NCBI GenBank assembly: GCA_009760855.2 | Contig: WPIO01000148.1 | Span: 712,501-776,500, forward strand | Origin: Cristatella mucedo | Lineage: Eukaryota > Bryozoa > Phylactolaemata > Cristatellidae | Direction: 5' to 3' | Length of the DNA stretch: 64,000 nt | Part shown: one piece after another, positions 13,801-63,309 of the stretch | Numbering within the stretch: the stretch's first letter is position 1 | Layout of the letters: each line of letters opens with the position of its first letter | Program-made: the position numbers and the translations under genes | Notes under the pieces: model-generated | What the model was told of the DNA's origin: nothing | The model's input: only the letters and a program-made list of their open reading frames with translations | Database searches by the model: none

Positions 13801-14730
13801 AAGGGGGGGTGGGGCCGAAGTTTCCCAACCCAGCCCCTGCCCGCGTGCCTCATCCCCAAGTCATGGCCATATCGGGTAAGGGCCGGCGGTTCTGACGGTT
13901 CTGACCGAAAGAGCTGCTATGCCACTCCCACTCATTTCGCGTAAAATGTGTACGTGTGAGACCGGTTAACTCGCATTAAAATAAAAGATGAAACATTGGT
14001 CGAGCTGGGGACAGGTTGGTACTAGCGGACCAGTCGGATAGCTCACCTCGAGGCTCGCCTGAGCTCTAGTTCGCCCCACTTGCGAGAACTGAGACTGAGA
14101 CATCCACTTTATGAAAAAACCGAGTAGGATGCCGCGCAATGCCATCTCGCAGCGCATGCGCTGCTTCAGCTGCCGTTCGCAAGCTGTATGTGGCCGGAGC
14201 AATCGCTCGCGACCCACAGGAGCCGTGACCTCAAGCTAACCTCGTCTAGCCTCTGACCCCGCCCACTTTCATGTGATTGGCTTAGCCGGCGCCGCCTGGA
14301 AATCGTCCGCTGTATGGACTGGTTAGATTGGAGTTGCAGCGAGACGAGCGACAGCTACGGATCTCACCGTCATCCACTACTACTTCCACGCCACATTTAT
14401 TTATGTTGCAATTACTTTAAAGTAAATGTTCACCGGATGAGGCTTTAAGGTGCAGCCTGCAGAGCAGCAAAGACTCACGGCGAACGCTCCTACTTCCTCC
14501 CGAAAATCTCCGAAGTACTTGGCGATTCATTAAAAATGCAGATGCCAAAGAATACGGCTTCGACCAGAGCCGCCAGACAAGATAACGCTTAAAGGGATGA
14601 AAGGGGTAAAACGGGAGGCGCTTTACCGTCGGGCCGACGTTGGGAGAGGGCACTGGCGGCCGGGTTGACGAAGCTTCAGTCGTAGGGCATCCAGCGGATG
14701 GGTAACTAGTGTCGTCACACCTCTAGGGTT

Positions 14731-14816
<86 letters not shown>

Positions 14817-14901
14817 GTCTGTGCCTGTCTGTCTGTGTGTCTGTGTGTCTGTCTGTGTCTCTGTCTATTTGCCTGCCTGCCTGTCTGTCTGTCTGTCTGT
14901 T

Positions 14902-14986
<85 letters not shown>

Positions 14987-16820
14987 CTCTCTCTCTCTCT
15001 GCCCGGTTTTTGTGGGAATACGTGGGTTTCGGCACTGCAGTCTTGAACCACCCAGTGGCTTGCTGTTTACTTTACTTTTTACTTTTTCAGAGCTCGCTGC
15101 GCAGAAAGCCCAGGAAGAAGCTGAGCTTCGGCGACTGGAGGAGGAGATGCTATCCAAGATGGCGCTGGAGGAGCGGCTAGAATACGAGAAGCGAAAGCGA
15201 GAGGAGGAAGAACGGCGATTCGCTGCCGAAGAAGAGGCCAGGTGGGGCGCGCATGCGAGAAATGGTTGATGGATGGTGGGGGTGGGTAGCTAGGTGCTAC
15301 TTGCCGAATAATACACGGAGTGCGCTAGGCACTCACCAGAAGCTGTACGCTAAATCGAACCCCCCCCCCCCGCGATCAAATACGAAGCGAGCGAACGCCA
15401 TTAAGAAGAGTCTTGTAATGTTGGCTGCTAGTCACGCTCGCAAGGTTTACTACCGAAAAGGATCGCAGCAGATCGCCGACCATAGTCACAGTTTTCTTTT
15501 TACGTAACTGGTTATGGAACCTATCCGCCGCCATTACTTTGGCTTTTACCTAGCATTAATAATAATAAAAATAATACACTCGATAAATAGCCCTCAGAGA
15601 ACTCAATCTCTTTCTGGGCACTTTACATGTGGTGCAAAGGATCGACGGCGAGATTTCTATAATGATTCAGCATCTTAACTGCGTGAGCTATTAGCAAACG
15701 TACTGATGTCGTGATATGCGACAAATTCAAGGTCAATTTTGACACATTTTCCATAAGGAAGAACACTTTAGGTGACACACTACTCTCGTCTTGGTTCTAC
15801 TTCCAAAAAAGCTCTAGGCTTCAGCAAGTCTTAGCATAACGGGCAGCTGGTCTAATTCCCACGGTTTGCAACAGGAGTGCCCGTAAACGCTGCTTAAAGA
15901 GCTCTACTCGTAGCCAGTGCAGCATAGAGTGTGGTGCAACACCCCGACCTTGTCCTTTAAATGTAGGCGTGGCAGGGCTGCTCGAAAGCATATTTGCTCT
16001 TACCTCCTTAAGGGCTACACGAATGGCTGCAGTTTCACCTAATGCCGGCTCCTCACTGTATCTTTGAGAATTAGGTAAATGCCGATAGGAGGGTTGGGCA
16101 ACCTCTAACCCCCCAATGAGTGTAGAAACCCCTAAGCGAAATAAAAATTAGAGCTGATATATTGTGCGGGGATTTACTAATGGCCGCCCTGATTTGGCCC
16201 CTGGCTAACTTGCTCGTCGGGGCTCGAGCCTTGCAGCGTTTGTTTGTGGGTAGAGATTAGGTTCTCCTAAGGCTCGCTATATAAATGATTTTATATTTCA
16301 AAGACAAATTGGCTAGCAAAAATTTCCGCGTTAAACGGATCAACAGAGTCAGTGTAATGTCAGCATCCGAAAGGCAAGATTCCGCCGCGGCGAACTTCCG
16401 CACAGCCGCGAACATTCAAGGCCAAGCAAGGCATCCGAATCCTAGCGCTCCAGCCGCTGAGAGCCGCCGTGCTATTGTGCGTTAGTAAGTGCAGACCTGC
16501 TGTGCTGTCACATTACTGCTGCTGGGCGAGTCGCTGTTCTCTCACGAGTCGCTACTTTCAGGATTCGTCGCGAGGAAGAGGCGAGGGTGGCCATGGAGGC
16601 TGCGCGCCTGCTAGCCGAGGAGTCGGCGCGGCAGCAGGAGGAGCTGCGGCAGAGGCTCCTCTTCCAGCGAGGACTCAATCTTGAGGCCGACGGACTCGAC
16701 CACGCCCACGACATCACGCGAGCGTTCGTCTTCTCCTACTACGAGCTGCTGCAGTGGCTCGGCGTCAATATTCCGAACCTCGCTGACTTGGTACAATGGG
16801 CGGGTGGCGACAATAGCTAG
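705..16820 (+). CDS. KIAA2012: KIAA2012-like (DUF4670) protein, 3' part of gene, spliced
   Basis: This is a multi-exon plus-strand gene; the 5' end is missing or unrecognised. Predicted coding blocks are 705-879, 3011-3157, 4340-4561, 5928-6076, 6936-7245, 9743-9981, 10186-10413, 12361-12721, 15091-15241 and 16562-16820, with possible small exons near 2274-2516. From 3157 onward every junction is phase-consistent. The protein has Ser/Gly/Gln-rich and Lys-rich disordered parts, an acidic tract, then about 170 residues of Arg/Glu-rich single helix. It ends in a hydrophobic-aromatic segment (EADGLDHAHDITRAFVFSYY) close to the stop. That segment, and MALEERLEYEKRKREEEER before it, match what I recall of the C-terminus of vertebrate KIAA2012. 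The family's molecular function is not established. It converges on the pericentrin/AKAP9-like gene. Identity rests on the last three exons; the upstream exons are weaker. Confidence 0.75.
1090..1460 (+). mobile_element. LINE-B copy B1, 3' end
   Basis: This encodes RRRLNTVGDRSFSSAGPRLW-NSLP, typical of L2/CR1 C-terminal ends, then a 3' UTR ending in GAGATACATTACATTACA. Related copies occur at 17390, 45480 and 58808. It differs from LINE-A in body and tail. Confidence 0.75.
1996..2172 (+). repeat. SINE-1 (tRNA-derived), near full length
   Basis: It starts GAGCCGCGATGG, carries a B-box-like GTGGGTTCGATTCCTG, then a body with CAAGCGGTGGTGATAGCC, GGCTCTTCTGTCGCTAT and an AATCAGCTAGGATTTATTT end. 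The anticodon-side arm is an extended inverted repeat (CGACCTCGG-TC-CCGAGGTCG). Confidence 0.9.
2274..2421 (+). other. possible exon, donor not found
   Basis: A textbook acceptor (poly-T tract then CTCTGGCAG ending at 2273) opens a frame in phase 2. It reads about 49 codons, including SIAECMTQYARVATAAC, to TGA at 2422. The residues look coding, but no good donor precedes the stop and the phase does not fit its neighbours. It could be a skipped or decayed exon. Confidence 0.3.
2460..2516 (+). CDS. possible small Ala-rich exon of KIAA2012-like gene
   Basis: The acceptor is CAG at 2457-2459 and the donor is GTATGT at 2517. The 57-nt frame (phase 1 to phase 1) encodes ATLKEAEAAAAAAALASF. It would join the exon at 3011 in phase. 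The short length and simple composition keep confidence low. Confidence 0.3.
2755..2896 (+). repeat. SINE-1, diverged
   Basis: B box GAGTTCGAGCC, then AGGCACTAAGGCTGTTCTGC and GTTGAATCAGCTGAG, following the SINE-1 layout. Confidence 0.7.
3011..3157 (+). CDS. KIAA2012-like exon
   Basis: The acceptor is CAG ending at 3010; alternative AGs lie at 3013, 3016 and 3018. The donor is GTTAGC at 3158. The frame reads AEKATSPRELQKGGALNEHV and onward, ending in phase 1, which exactly fits the next exon: G plus AA gives Glu at the junction. SINE-1 copies flank it on both sides. Confidence 0.6.
3200..3375 (+). repeat. SINE-1
   Basis: Same layout as 1996-2172, with B box GGTTCGAATCC and a longer G/C-rich anticodon-side inverted repeat. 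It begins just past the exon ending at 3157. Confidence 0.9.
4340..4561 (+). CDS. KIAA2012-like exon (Ser/Gly-rich)
   Basis: The acceptor is TAG at 4337-4339 and the donor is CCAG|GTCAGT at 4562. The exon runs phase 1 to phase 1. It encodes a disordered segment rich in Ser, Thr, Gly and Gln, including SSRRSSKAESSSPGR. Confidence 0.7.
4739..4852 (+). repeat. (CA)n microsatellite
   Basis: About 110 bp of CA repeats with one TA interruption near the end, within KIAA2012-like intronic sequence. Confidence 0.95.
4955..5125 (-). repeat. SINE-1
   Basis: Minus-strand copy: TTAGCTGATTTAACAGCC at its 3' end and ACTCGAACC (B box complement) near 5065. Confidence 0.85.
5225..5402 (+). mobile_element. 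LINE-A 3' end
   Basis: This holds only the 3' UTR, from the CTGTGCATGTCACCCCTA region to the tail hairpin-like end and (TTA)n at about 5383-5401. Confidence 0.75.
5459..5640 (+). repeat. SINE-1, near full length
   Basis: Nearly identical to 1996-2172, including the start GAGCCGCGATGG and the perfect palindromic arm at about 5496-5513. Low divergence suggests recent activity. Confidence 0.9.
5928..6076 (+). CDS. KIAA2012-like exon
   Basis: The acceptor GCTGTAG ends at 5927 and the donor is CAG|GTATGT at 6077. It starts in phase 1, completing Gly with the previous exon, and ends in phase 0. It encodes QPLERAAEQNTEAAVSSGS and a polar, probably disordered stretch. Confidence 0.7.
6298..6366 (+). 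repeat. (CA)n with GAGCG/CGCG interruptions
   Basis: CA repeats broken by GAGTGCGCGCG and CGAGCG pieces. Confidence 0.85.
6590..6750 (+). repeat. SINE-1
   Basis: B box GGGTTCGAATCCTGCCG, body GGCTCTTCTGCTGCTATACA and AATCAGCTTTTATTTTA end. Confidence 0.85.
6936..7245 (+). CDS. KIAA2012-like exon (Lys/Ser-rich)
   Basis: The acceptor TTCGTGCAG ends at 6935 and the donor is AAAG|GTACAG at 7246; phase 0 to 1. It encodes a Gly run, a Lys/Ser-rich basic stretch (SVKSKKSNKSRKSQAEAKSS), then EDPFVVGKVKEEVELQKL and a Pro-rich end. Confidence 0.8.
7306..7900 (-). mobile_element. LINE-A copy A4
   Basis: This is a degraded minus-strand 3' part in the KIAA2012-like intron after 7245. It includes [13 protein letters not shown] and RLVCRERRSCHITLF and reaches slightly further 5' than A2 and A3. 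The tail is missing. Confidence 0.8.
8435..8481. repeat. perfect 22-bp inverted repeat, 3-nt loop
   Basis: The arms at 8435-8456 and 8460-8481 are exactly complementary, with loop TTG. It lies in the KIAA2012-like intron between 7245 and 9743. Confidence 0.9.
9040..9480 (+). mobile_element. LINE-A copy, decayed RT core
   Basis: This contains IIAKHSLGFCFYADDT (about 9247-9294) equivalent to the RT active-site region, followed by a stop and a degraded downstream part. Confidence 0.7.
9743..9981 (+). CDS. KIAA2012-like exon (Lys/Ala-rich)
   Basis: The acceptor CAGCAG ends at 9742 and the donor is CAG|GTGAGC at 9982; phase 1 to 0. It encodes PKQSKAVAEKKAAPSREP followed by a Lys/Ala-rich basic tract. 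Base composition is much richer in GC than the flanking LINE-bearing intron. Confidence 0.75.
10186..10413 (+). CDS. KIAA2012-like exon (acidic)
   Basis: The acceptor CTGCAG ends at 10185 in phase 0. It encodes EMEFVIVRDVESDEG, then KFDFRLLQQSLQQSSDDG and a Glu run. I place the donor at GTGCAG (10414) because it keeps phase 0 with the next exon. The open frame continues through a Pro-rich run to 10611, so the 3' boundary is uncertain. Confidence 0.65.
10815..10970 (-). repeat. SINE-1
   Basis: Minus copy with TTAGCTGATTCGACAGCC and AGCGACAGAAGAGCCTTAGC, lying after the KIAA2012-like acidic exon. Confidence 0.75.
11276..11410 (+). repeat. SINE-2 (tRNA-derived, LINE-A-like tail)
   Basis: tRNA-like head with TGGTCCAGCGGTTAAG (A box) and GTGGGCTCGAGTCCC (B box). 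It is followed by AAGCGCCTGAATAGAGAC and a CTCTTGGGGCGCTATA end that parallels the LINE-A 3' end. Confidence 0.8.
11650..11820 (+). repeat. SINE-2
   Basis: GGTTTGGCCCAGTAGTTAAG head, GTGGGCTCGAGCCCC B box, GAAGCACCTG and CTCTTGGAGTGCTAAAATGA tail. It has a 26-bp insertion between the boxes compared with 11276. Confidence 0.8.
11985..12185 (+). repeat. SINE-1 with internal triplication
   Basis: After the B box (GTGGGTTCGAGTCC) a unit resembling CCTTTATTTCCGATTGCAAG appears three times (about 12046-12120) before the GTCTTCTGCCGCTGTG body. This is an internal tandem expansion. Confidence 0.7.
12361..12721 (+). CDS. KIAA2012-like exon, Arg/Glu-rich long helix
   Basis: The acceptor CCCTGCAG ends at 12360 and the donor is CGAG|GTGCGC at 12722; phase 0 to 1. 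About 120 residues of alternating Arg and Glu (for example AKQAAEKERRRQDVERRRRE) predict a single charged helix, as in the DUF4670 region of KIAA2012. The long opposite-strand frame here is antisense to this exon. Confidence 0.85.
13020..14730. other. intron of the KIAA2012-like gene
   Basis: Apart from the LINE-A tail at 13496-13700, I see no gene. Around 13200-13265 there is a short GGTTGCCG/GGTCCGATTT minisatellite-like stretch. Confidence 0.5.
13496..13700 (-). mobile_element. LINE-A 3' end
   Basis: A short minus-strand 3' UTR copy, starting with AATAATAAT and truncated abruptly near 13700 beside unrelated GC-rich sequence. Confidence 0.8.
14738..15000 (+). repeat. compound (CT)n-(GTCT)n-(CT)n microsatellite
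   Basis: (CT)n at 14738-14813, GTCT/GTGT units in 14813-14904, then (CT)n at 14905-14999. It ends about 90 bp before the exon acceptor at 15090. Confidence 0.95.
15091..15241 (+). CDS. KIAA2012-like exon, helix continues
   Basis: The acceptor is a T-rich tract then CAG ending at 15090, and the donor is CCAG|GTGGGG at 15242; phase 1 to 2. It contains LSKMALEERLEYEKRKREEE, a piece I recognise from the family. A CT microsatellite lies about 100 bp upstream in the intron. Confidence 0.85.
15556..15642 (-). mobile_element. LINE-A 3' tail fragment
   Basis: About 85 bp of the conserved 3' end with its AATAAT tail, on the minus strand. Confidence 0.7.
16183..16290 (+). repeat. SINE-2, shortened
   Basis: Head TGATTTGGCCCCTGGCTAAC, B box GGGGCTCGAGCC, tail TAGAGATTAGGTTCTCCTAA and GCTATATAAATG. 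Confidence 0.7.
16562..16820 (+). CDS. KIAA2012: KIAA2012-like terminal exon with stop
   Basis: The acceptor CTACTTTCAG ends at 16561; phase 2. The helix continues (RREEEARVAMEAARLLAEES), then comes the conserved segment EADGLDHAHDITRAFVFSYY followed by ELLQWLG and a short tail ending in TAG at 16818-16820. In the vertebrate protein as I recall it, the equivalent block also lies at the extreme C-terminus. Confidence 0.85.
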
Positions 16821-17240
16821 CGGCCCGTGAACTATGATGGTGTCTTTGCGTCTGAGTCGATGCTTCAAGGAAGCGGTGAGATTTCGAGAAGGAACAGGCA
16901 GCGGCTTTGGCCTGAAGGAGAAGGCAACTGTGCCGCCGTAGCGTAGTGACGTGCTTCCGGCACATGCTAATGTATTGACTGCAGCGATGGGCGGCACGTG
17001 TCAGCGACAAGGCTGATCGCTAGGCAAAGTGGTACACGACGTCCTGTGTGCCGGGAAGGCACCCTGCGGTGCTGGTCAACGATCAAATGCTGCTAAAAAG
17101 AAAAGCATTACTGCTTAAAACCGTGAGGTGCGTTCAAGTAATGAGATGCTGCTATGCGCTTATGTAGAAGGTACCGCGGCTATGTCTGCGGCCGACACGA
17201 CTCTGCAGCCGATCGTCTGTGGGGTTATCGTCTACTTTCA

Positions 17241-17246
17241 AATAAA
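17241..17246 (+). terminator. candidate poly(A) signal of the KIAA2012-like gene
   Basis: A canonical AATAAA lies 421 bp downstream of the stop at 16820, in the expected orientation. The 3' UTR between shows no coding signal. It precedes the LINE-B copy at about 17390. Confidence 0.5.
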
Positions 17247-17389
17247 TGTTGCTGAAACACCGAGTTTTGCAATAAGATTGAGTCGCTATGCATGTTCCCG
17301 CTCTGCTCACGTACAAATACGCCGATTTGTATACGTGCCGTGCCGCTCGTTCTTTTGGAAGATTGTGGCAGGTTTGAAGGTGAAGGAAG

Positions 17390-17607
17390 CGAGTAGTCCA
17401 AGAGCGAGCGAGCAGAAAGTGGGAAGCATAGCAGAGTAAGGAGAACAGTTGAGGTAGTGAGTAGCATGGAAGTAGCAGCTGAGGACCGCTGAAAAGGTTG
17501 GCCATAGTCGGCAGTAGAAGAGTAGTTATAGAAAACTCTCCTGCGTAACACCCACATGGTCTTTATGACTTTGTGGAGTTACAGATGGAGATACATTGCA
17601 TTACATT
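17390..17607. mobile_element. LINE-B copy B2 with internal inversion
   Basis: 17390-17520 matches B1 (about 1197-1320) in reverse orientation, while 17523-17607 matches the B1 3' end directly. The 3' end has the expected tail. Confidence 0.75.
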
Positions 17608-17814
17608 GAAAACGGAACTCTTGACCGAGCAAGCATTCGGTTTTGAGGAAACTAATGTTGACCGATAAAGTTTTGAGTAGGAAGTTTTTCTCAATCTCTC
17701 TCGCTGTTTTTCTATCCGTCGGACTACGATCTCGCTTCGAGATAACCGTAATATAGCAGCTCAGCATGAAAGACCCGCAGCCACATCACATCCCCCCTGT
17801 CTAAGCACCCCTGG

Positions 17815-17895
17815 CGTTTTGCACCAGCTGTAATCGCCTGATTGCGCATGCCGGTAGGCCAGCACGCAGTGAGCTACAGAAGTCGTCTCTTTCAA
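17815..17895 (-). mobile_element. LINE-A internal fragment
   Basis: About 80 bp matching the region that encodes the [10 protein letters not shown] block in other copies. It directly abuts the Gypsy relic. Confidence 0.6.
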
Positions 17896-17899
17896 ACAG

Positions 17900-19790
17900 A
17901 GGTCAAGGTCATATCCAAAGAGTGTGTGTATAAGTGAAGATCAGCATTCGATGGGAGCGGCAGGAAAGGCGATTGCCAAAGAAATAAATTCACGAAACTC
18001 TGAGGACATCAGAAAAGTGTCAGACGACGTTGTTTTCATTCATTCTGCGAGAAGTGCGACCCACAAACCATGCAAGGTACGGGTCCATGTTGAAGGAACA
18101 CATGTTCACATGGAGTTCGACACAGGATCTAGCATTTCTACACTATCCTTGCATGAGTATAACGTATCTGTCCTCACTCCACTCTGGAGCCTACAAATAT
18201 TACACTACGGCCGTATGGTGGTATTGCGGAGATATCTCATGTTGCTTTAATTCATCCTCAGGCTGAATACCAAGAAAGAAGGTCCAAGCTCGACTTTTCT
18301 TCCTTGCCGAAACCCACGTACCGCTGTTCGGCAGAGAATGGATGGTGGCTTTTGATCTCGATATTGGCAAGATGGTCTCTGCAAATTTATTGACAGAGCA
18401 TCGTGACTTAGACGCTCTTCTACAACAGAATGACGATCTCTTCCACCAGATGCTAAGTTCAGCTGCGTTAAGGCCAAGTTGCATGCTCGAGAAAATGCTG
18501 TACCCGTGCATATTAAATATCGACCTGTGCCAATTGCTATACGCAGGAAGGTAGAGGCGGAGCTAAACTAATTGCCCTCTGAGGGGGTCATTTAGCGGAT
18601 CGAGCAGAGCGAATGGGCGACTCCAGTAGTACCAGTAATTAAGCCCGACGGCTCGATCCCCCCTCTGCAGGGACTACAAAGCGACGCTGAACTCACAGCT
18701 AATAGTTGATTCATTCATACCCAATACCTTTGATTGACGACTTGCAGGAAAAACTAAATGGTGGGATCTTGTTTTTAAAGCTGGACCTATCCCGTGTATT
18801 TACGCAGATCGAACTTGAGGAAGCATCCAAAGTTTTTGTCGCCCTTACTAAGCGCGGGGATTTTTTTTAATACAAACGCTTACCGTTTGGTGTGGCCTCC
18901 GCTCCCGCTAGTCATCAAAGGGCAGTGGATCATTTGCTGCCTGGACTGCCTGGTGTATTGTGCTACCAGGATGACATTTTTGTGACAGGGAAGGATCGAA
19001 CTTCCCACATGCATAATCTGGCTTTGGTGTAGGCAAAACTGCAAGGTGCTGGCCTCCGTGTAAGCAGAAAGAAGTGTGCCTTCTTAAAACCGTCTATTGT
19101 ATACCTCGGGCATAAAATAGACAAGAACGGCATACACTCCACGGAGGATAAAGTGGCAGCCATAAAAAATGCCCCGCCACCAACAGATGTCAGTGGCCTC
19201 CAGTCATTTATAGGGATGGTGTAATACTATCACAAATTCTTGCCCAACCTGGGCAGCTATTGCACCACTTGTACGAATTGCTTCAAAAGCAAAGCAGGTG
19301 GCTATGGACTGTTTACTGCCAACAGGCTTTTACAAAAGTTAATGAGAGATGATTAGCTCTGAAAGCGTTCTAGCAGCATATAACCCCAAGGAAATGCTCG
19401 TGCTGGCTTGCGAGTCATCGTATGACAGTATGGAGCTGTTTTATCTCATCGATTAGCAGACGGACAGGAGAGACCCACTGCTTTTGCTTTTTCCGTACGC
19501 TATCGACAAGCGAGAAAAACTATTCGCAGATTGAGAAACAGGCCTTGTCACTAATTTTCGGCGTTATGCGTTTTCATCTATATTTTCATGGGCGGAAGTT
19601 CCAACTGCTTACCGATCACCGCCCACTTATTACCATCCTCGGACCTAAGACCGGCATTCCGCCTATTGCTGCCATGCGTATGCAGCGTTGGGCTTCGGTG
19701 TTGCCTGCATGCACATATAGCGCCGAGTACAGGCGGACAGAAGATCATGCTAATGCTGATGTCCCGACTACAGTTGCCACATAATTTGCT
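17900..19790 (+). mobile_element. degenerate Ty3/Gypsy-type LTR retrotransposon, internal part
   Basis: The pol order is recognisable. An aspartic protease has DTGSS at 18119-18133. A reverse transcriptase has YQDD at 18964-18975. An RNase H-like part (19460-19770) carries SQIEKQALSLIFGVMRFHLY and TDHRPL. Several stops and frameshifts break the frame. I see no LTRs, gag or integrase. It lies between the 3' ends of the two convergent genes and was left broken as found. Confidence 0.8.
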
Positions 19791-20239
19791 CATATTTGGC
19801 TTTACTCATAATAAAAATCCGAAATCATGCGTCCACTGAACCAATTCAATTAGCAAGCGCTCGCCCACAGTGGTTGCCGTGTTCTCTAATAACATAAGCA
19901 CATTATATTAGACCAATTCTTTGTGATCGATCACTCAAGCAGCCAAGAATTTTGCTCAGCTAACCCTCACGTTTCTTCGTTGGTCCGTGTTGCCTTAAAA
20001 CTTGTTGTATTACTCGATCATTTGACTATTTAATGGATTCTCAACGGCACTGAAGCTTACAACAGATGTTACATCCAGGCTGGTGGATACATTTTTGACA
20101 TCCTGCCTACATTTCTGTGATTCACTACTTGCAGATCTTTCTGCCTGTGCTATAAGTTGCTTACAGCTGGTACAATAAACCTACTATTAGGATGGTTGGT
20201 TAGGAACATCGCAGCTGGCACACTCCACCACTTCTAACC

Positions 20240-21000
20240 AATATGTACTGCCTCCCCACTAGGCAGAAAGATCTTAAAAGGGCCTGCCACTCTTTGTTCG
20301 GGTCCTTTCACTCTCTTGCTCTGACCTACCTATCTGAACTATTACTCTCAGGCTTACCGTCGTATCAACCTCTCAAACAGTACAGCTGTACCTCTAGCCA
20401 ACCCAACATCCTTTGGAGACCATGCCTCCAGCTCCTATAGTCTCAATGTCTGTGCTAAAACTGTGCAGCCATGATTAATCAATTGACACACTTCTGGGCA
20501 TAAGTAAGATGCCTAGAAAGATATGGGTTTCTTAGCTAAACAAACACCTAGAAAGAGATTTAGTTTTCATACAAATGTTATTATTAGCTGACATCGCGAA
20601 ACTCATTGAGTTAACATTTACATAGAAACTACAAACTAAACCGTTCTTCGGGCCTATGCTCTGTATGAGTGTTATGAGCTTATGTGTGCTGAATTGTGCA
20701 TTTCGTTCCTAACCGGTTGACATGCTTCTTTTCCAGAATATATCAAGTGTCTAAAAAGAGATTTGAGTTCTCTATGGGTGCTATATAAACAACCCTAGTG
20801 GCTGTATTTAGCACCACCAAACAGACTTGATGGCATCTTTTCGGTAGCATTGCCAATACAGAGCTACCAAACACACTATCACAATCGAATACTGTGCGGC
20901 CCAAAGAAACCGGGGAGGCCATTGCGATAAGCAATCAATGCTTTCTACATTGCATTTGTAAAGTGCCTAGAAAGAGATTCAGTTCTTTGAGGATTTTTTT
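20240..21000 (+). mobile_element. LINE-A relics, several 3' pieces
   Basis: A decayed coding part (about 20240-20460) is followed by three 3' tail pieces (about 20505-20585, 20740-20790 and 20958-20995), each with the GCCTAGAAAGAGATT-type motif. They look like separate old insertions or internal duplications. Confidence 0.6.
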
Positions 21001-21069
21001 TATACCTTTGGATACAAATTCAAAAACGTAAGGCGGTGGGCGCATAGGACCATCAAATTGAGAATGTAC

Positions 21070-21150
21070 TCCTTTGCACCTGGTTGGGACTGAACCCAGC
21101 GACCAAGGCTCGTTGCTACACCTCGCTATACAAATGAATTATTATATATA
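21070..21150 (+). repeat. SINE-2, relic
   Basis: A degraded head (GGTTGGGACTGAACCC) and a CTCGCTATACAAATGAATTA tail. Confidence 0.45.
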
Positions 21151-21723
21151 TCTCCTATCTGCCATTGAAAGCTCCAAGTGGCCTGGACTTAGCTGGTGGT
21201 GGAACCTACTCGACACACAATGTCCAAGTCCTTTCACCATCACCCGTAAAGCCAAATGAAGACTGGCCAAATAAAGCATGCTGCTGGTAATTAGATTACT
21301 GTTGGGTACCTTAAAAAAGATTGTGGTGTAACAATCTGCTTCATAAACCGTGGACCCTTTATAGCAGCCAGATGACAGATTTCTTAGACACCAAGTCCAA
21401 TGTCACACACGCCTATGTATGAAACCTTACACAAATGTCTGAATCGACTTATTGCCGGTTGAGCTGTAAGTAATAAGTGGAGAAAAGTAGCTATGCCTGA
21501 TGTGACCGCACAATCGAATACCCGGAGGCATTGAAGCAGCGGTGTAGACGCGAGCTACGACCAACACTAAAGACAGAGAGAGCCTTTGCAAAGTAAAAAA
21601 TAGATTTATGTCCACAGCCAAGTGCTGATATAAATATAAATATCCAATATAAAATAGTAAAAAAAAAAACTTGTAGGACGTATGCATGCGTGGCTGATGC
21701 CGCAAGCCGGCTTATTGAAAAGT

Positions 21724-63302
<41,579 letters not shown>

Positions 63303-63309
63303 CTGCAAA

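Noticed and set aside
14623-15051. Arg-Glu and Leu-Ser repeat frames over 14738-15000
   Set aside because: These are artefacts of the CT repeat. Only the part after the acceptor at 15090 is coding.
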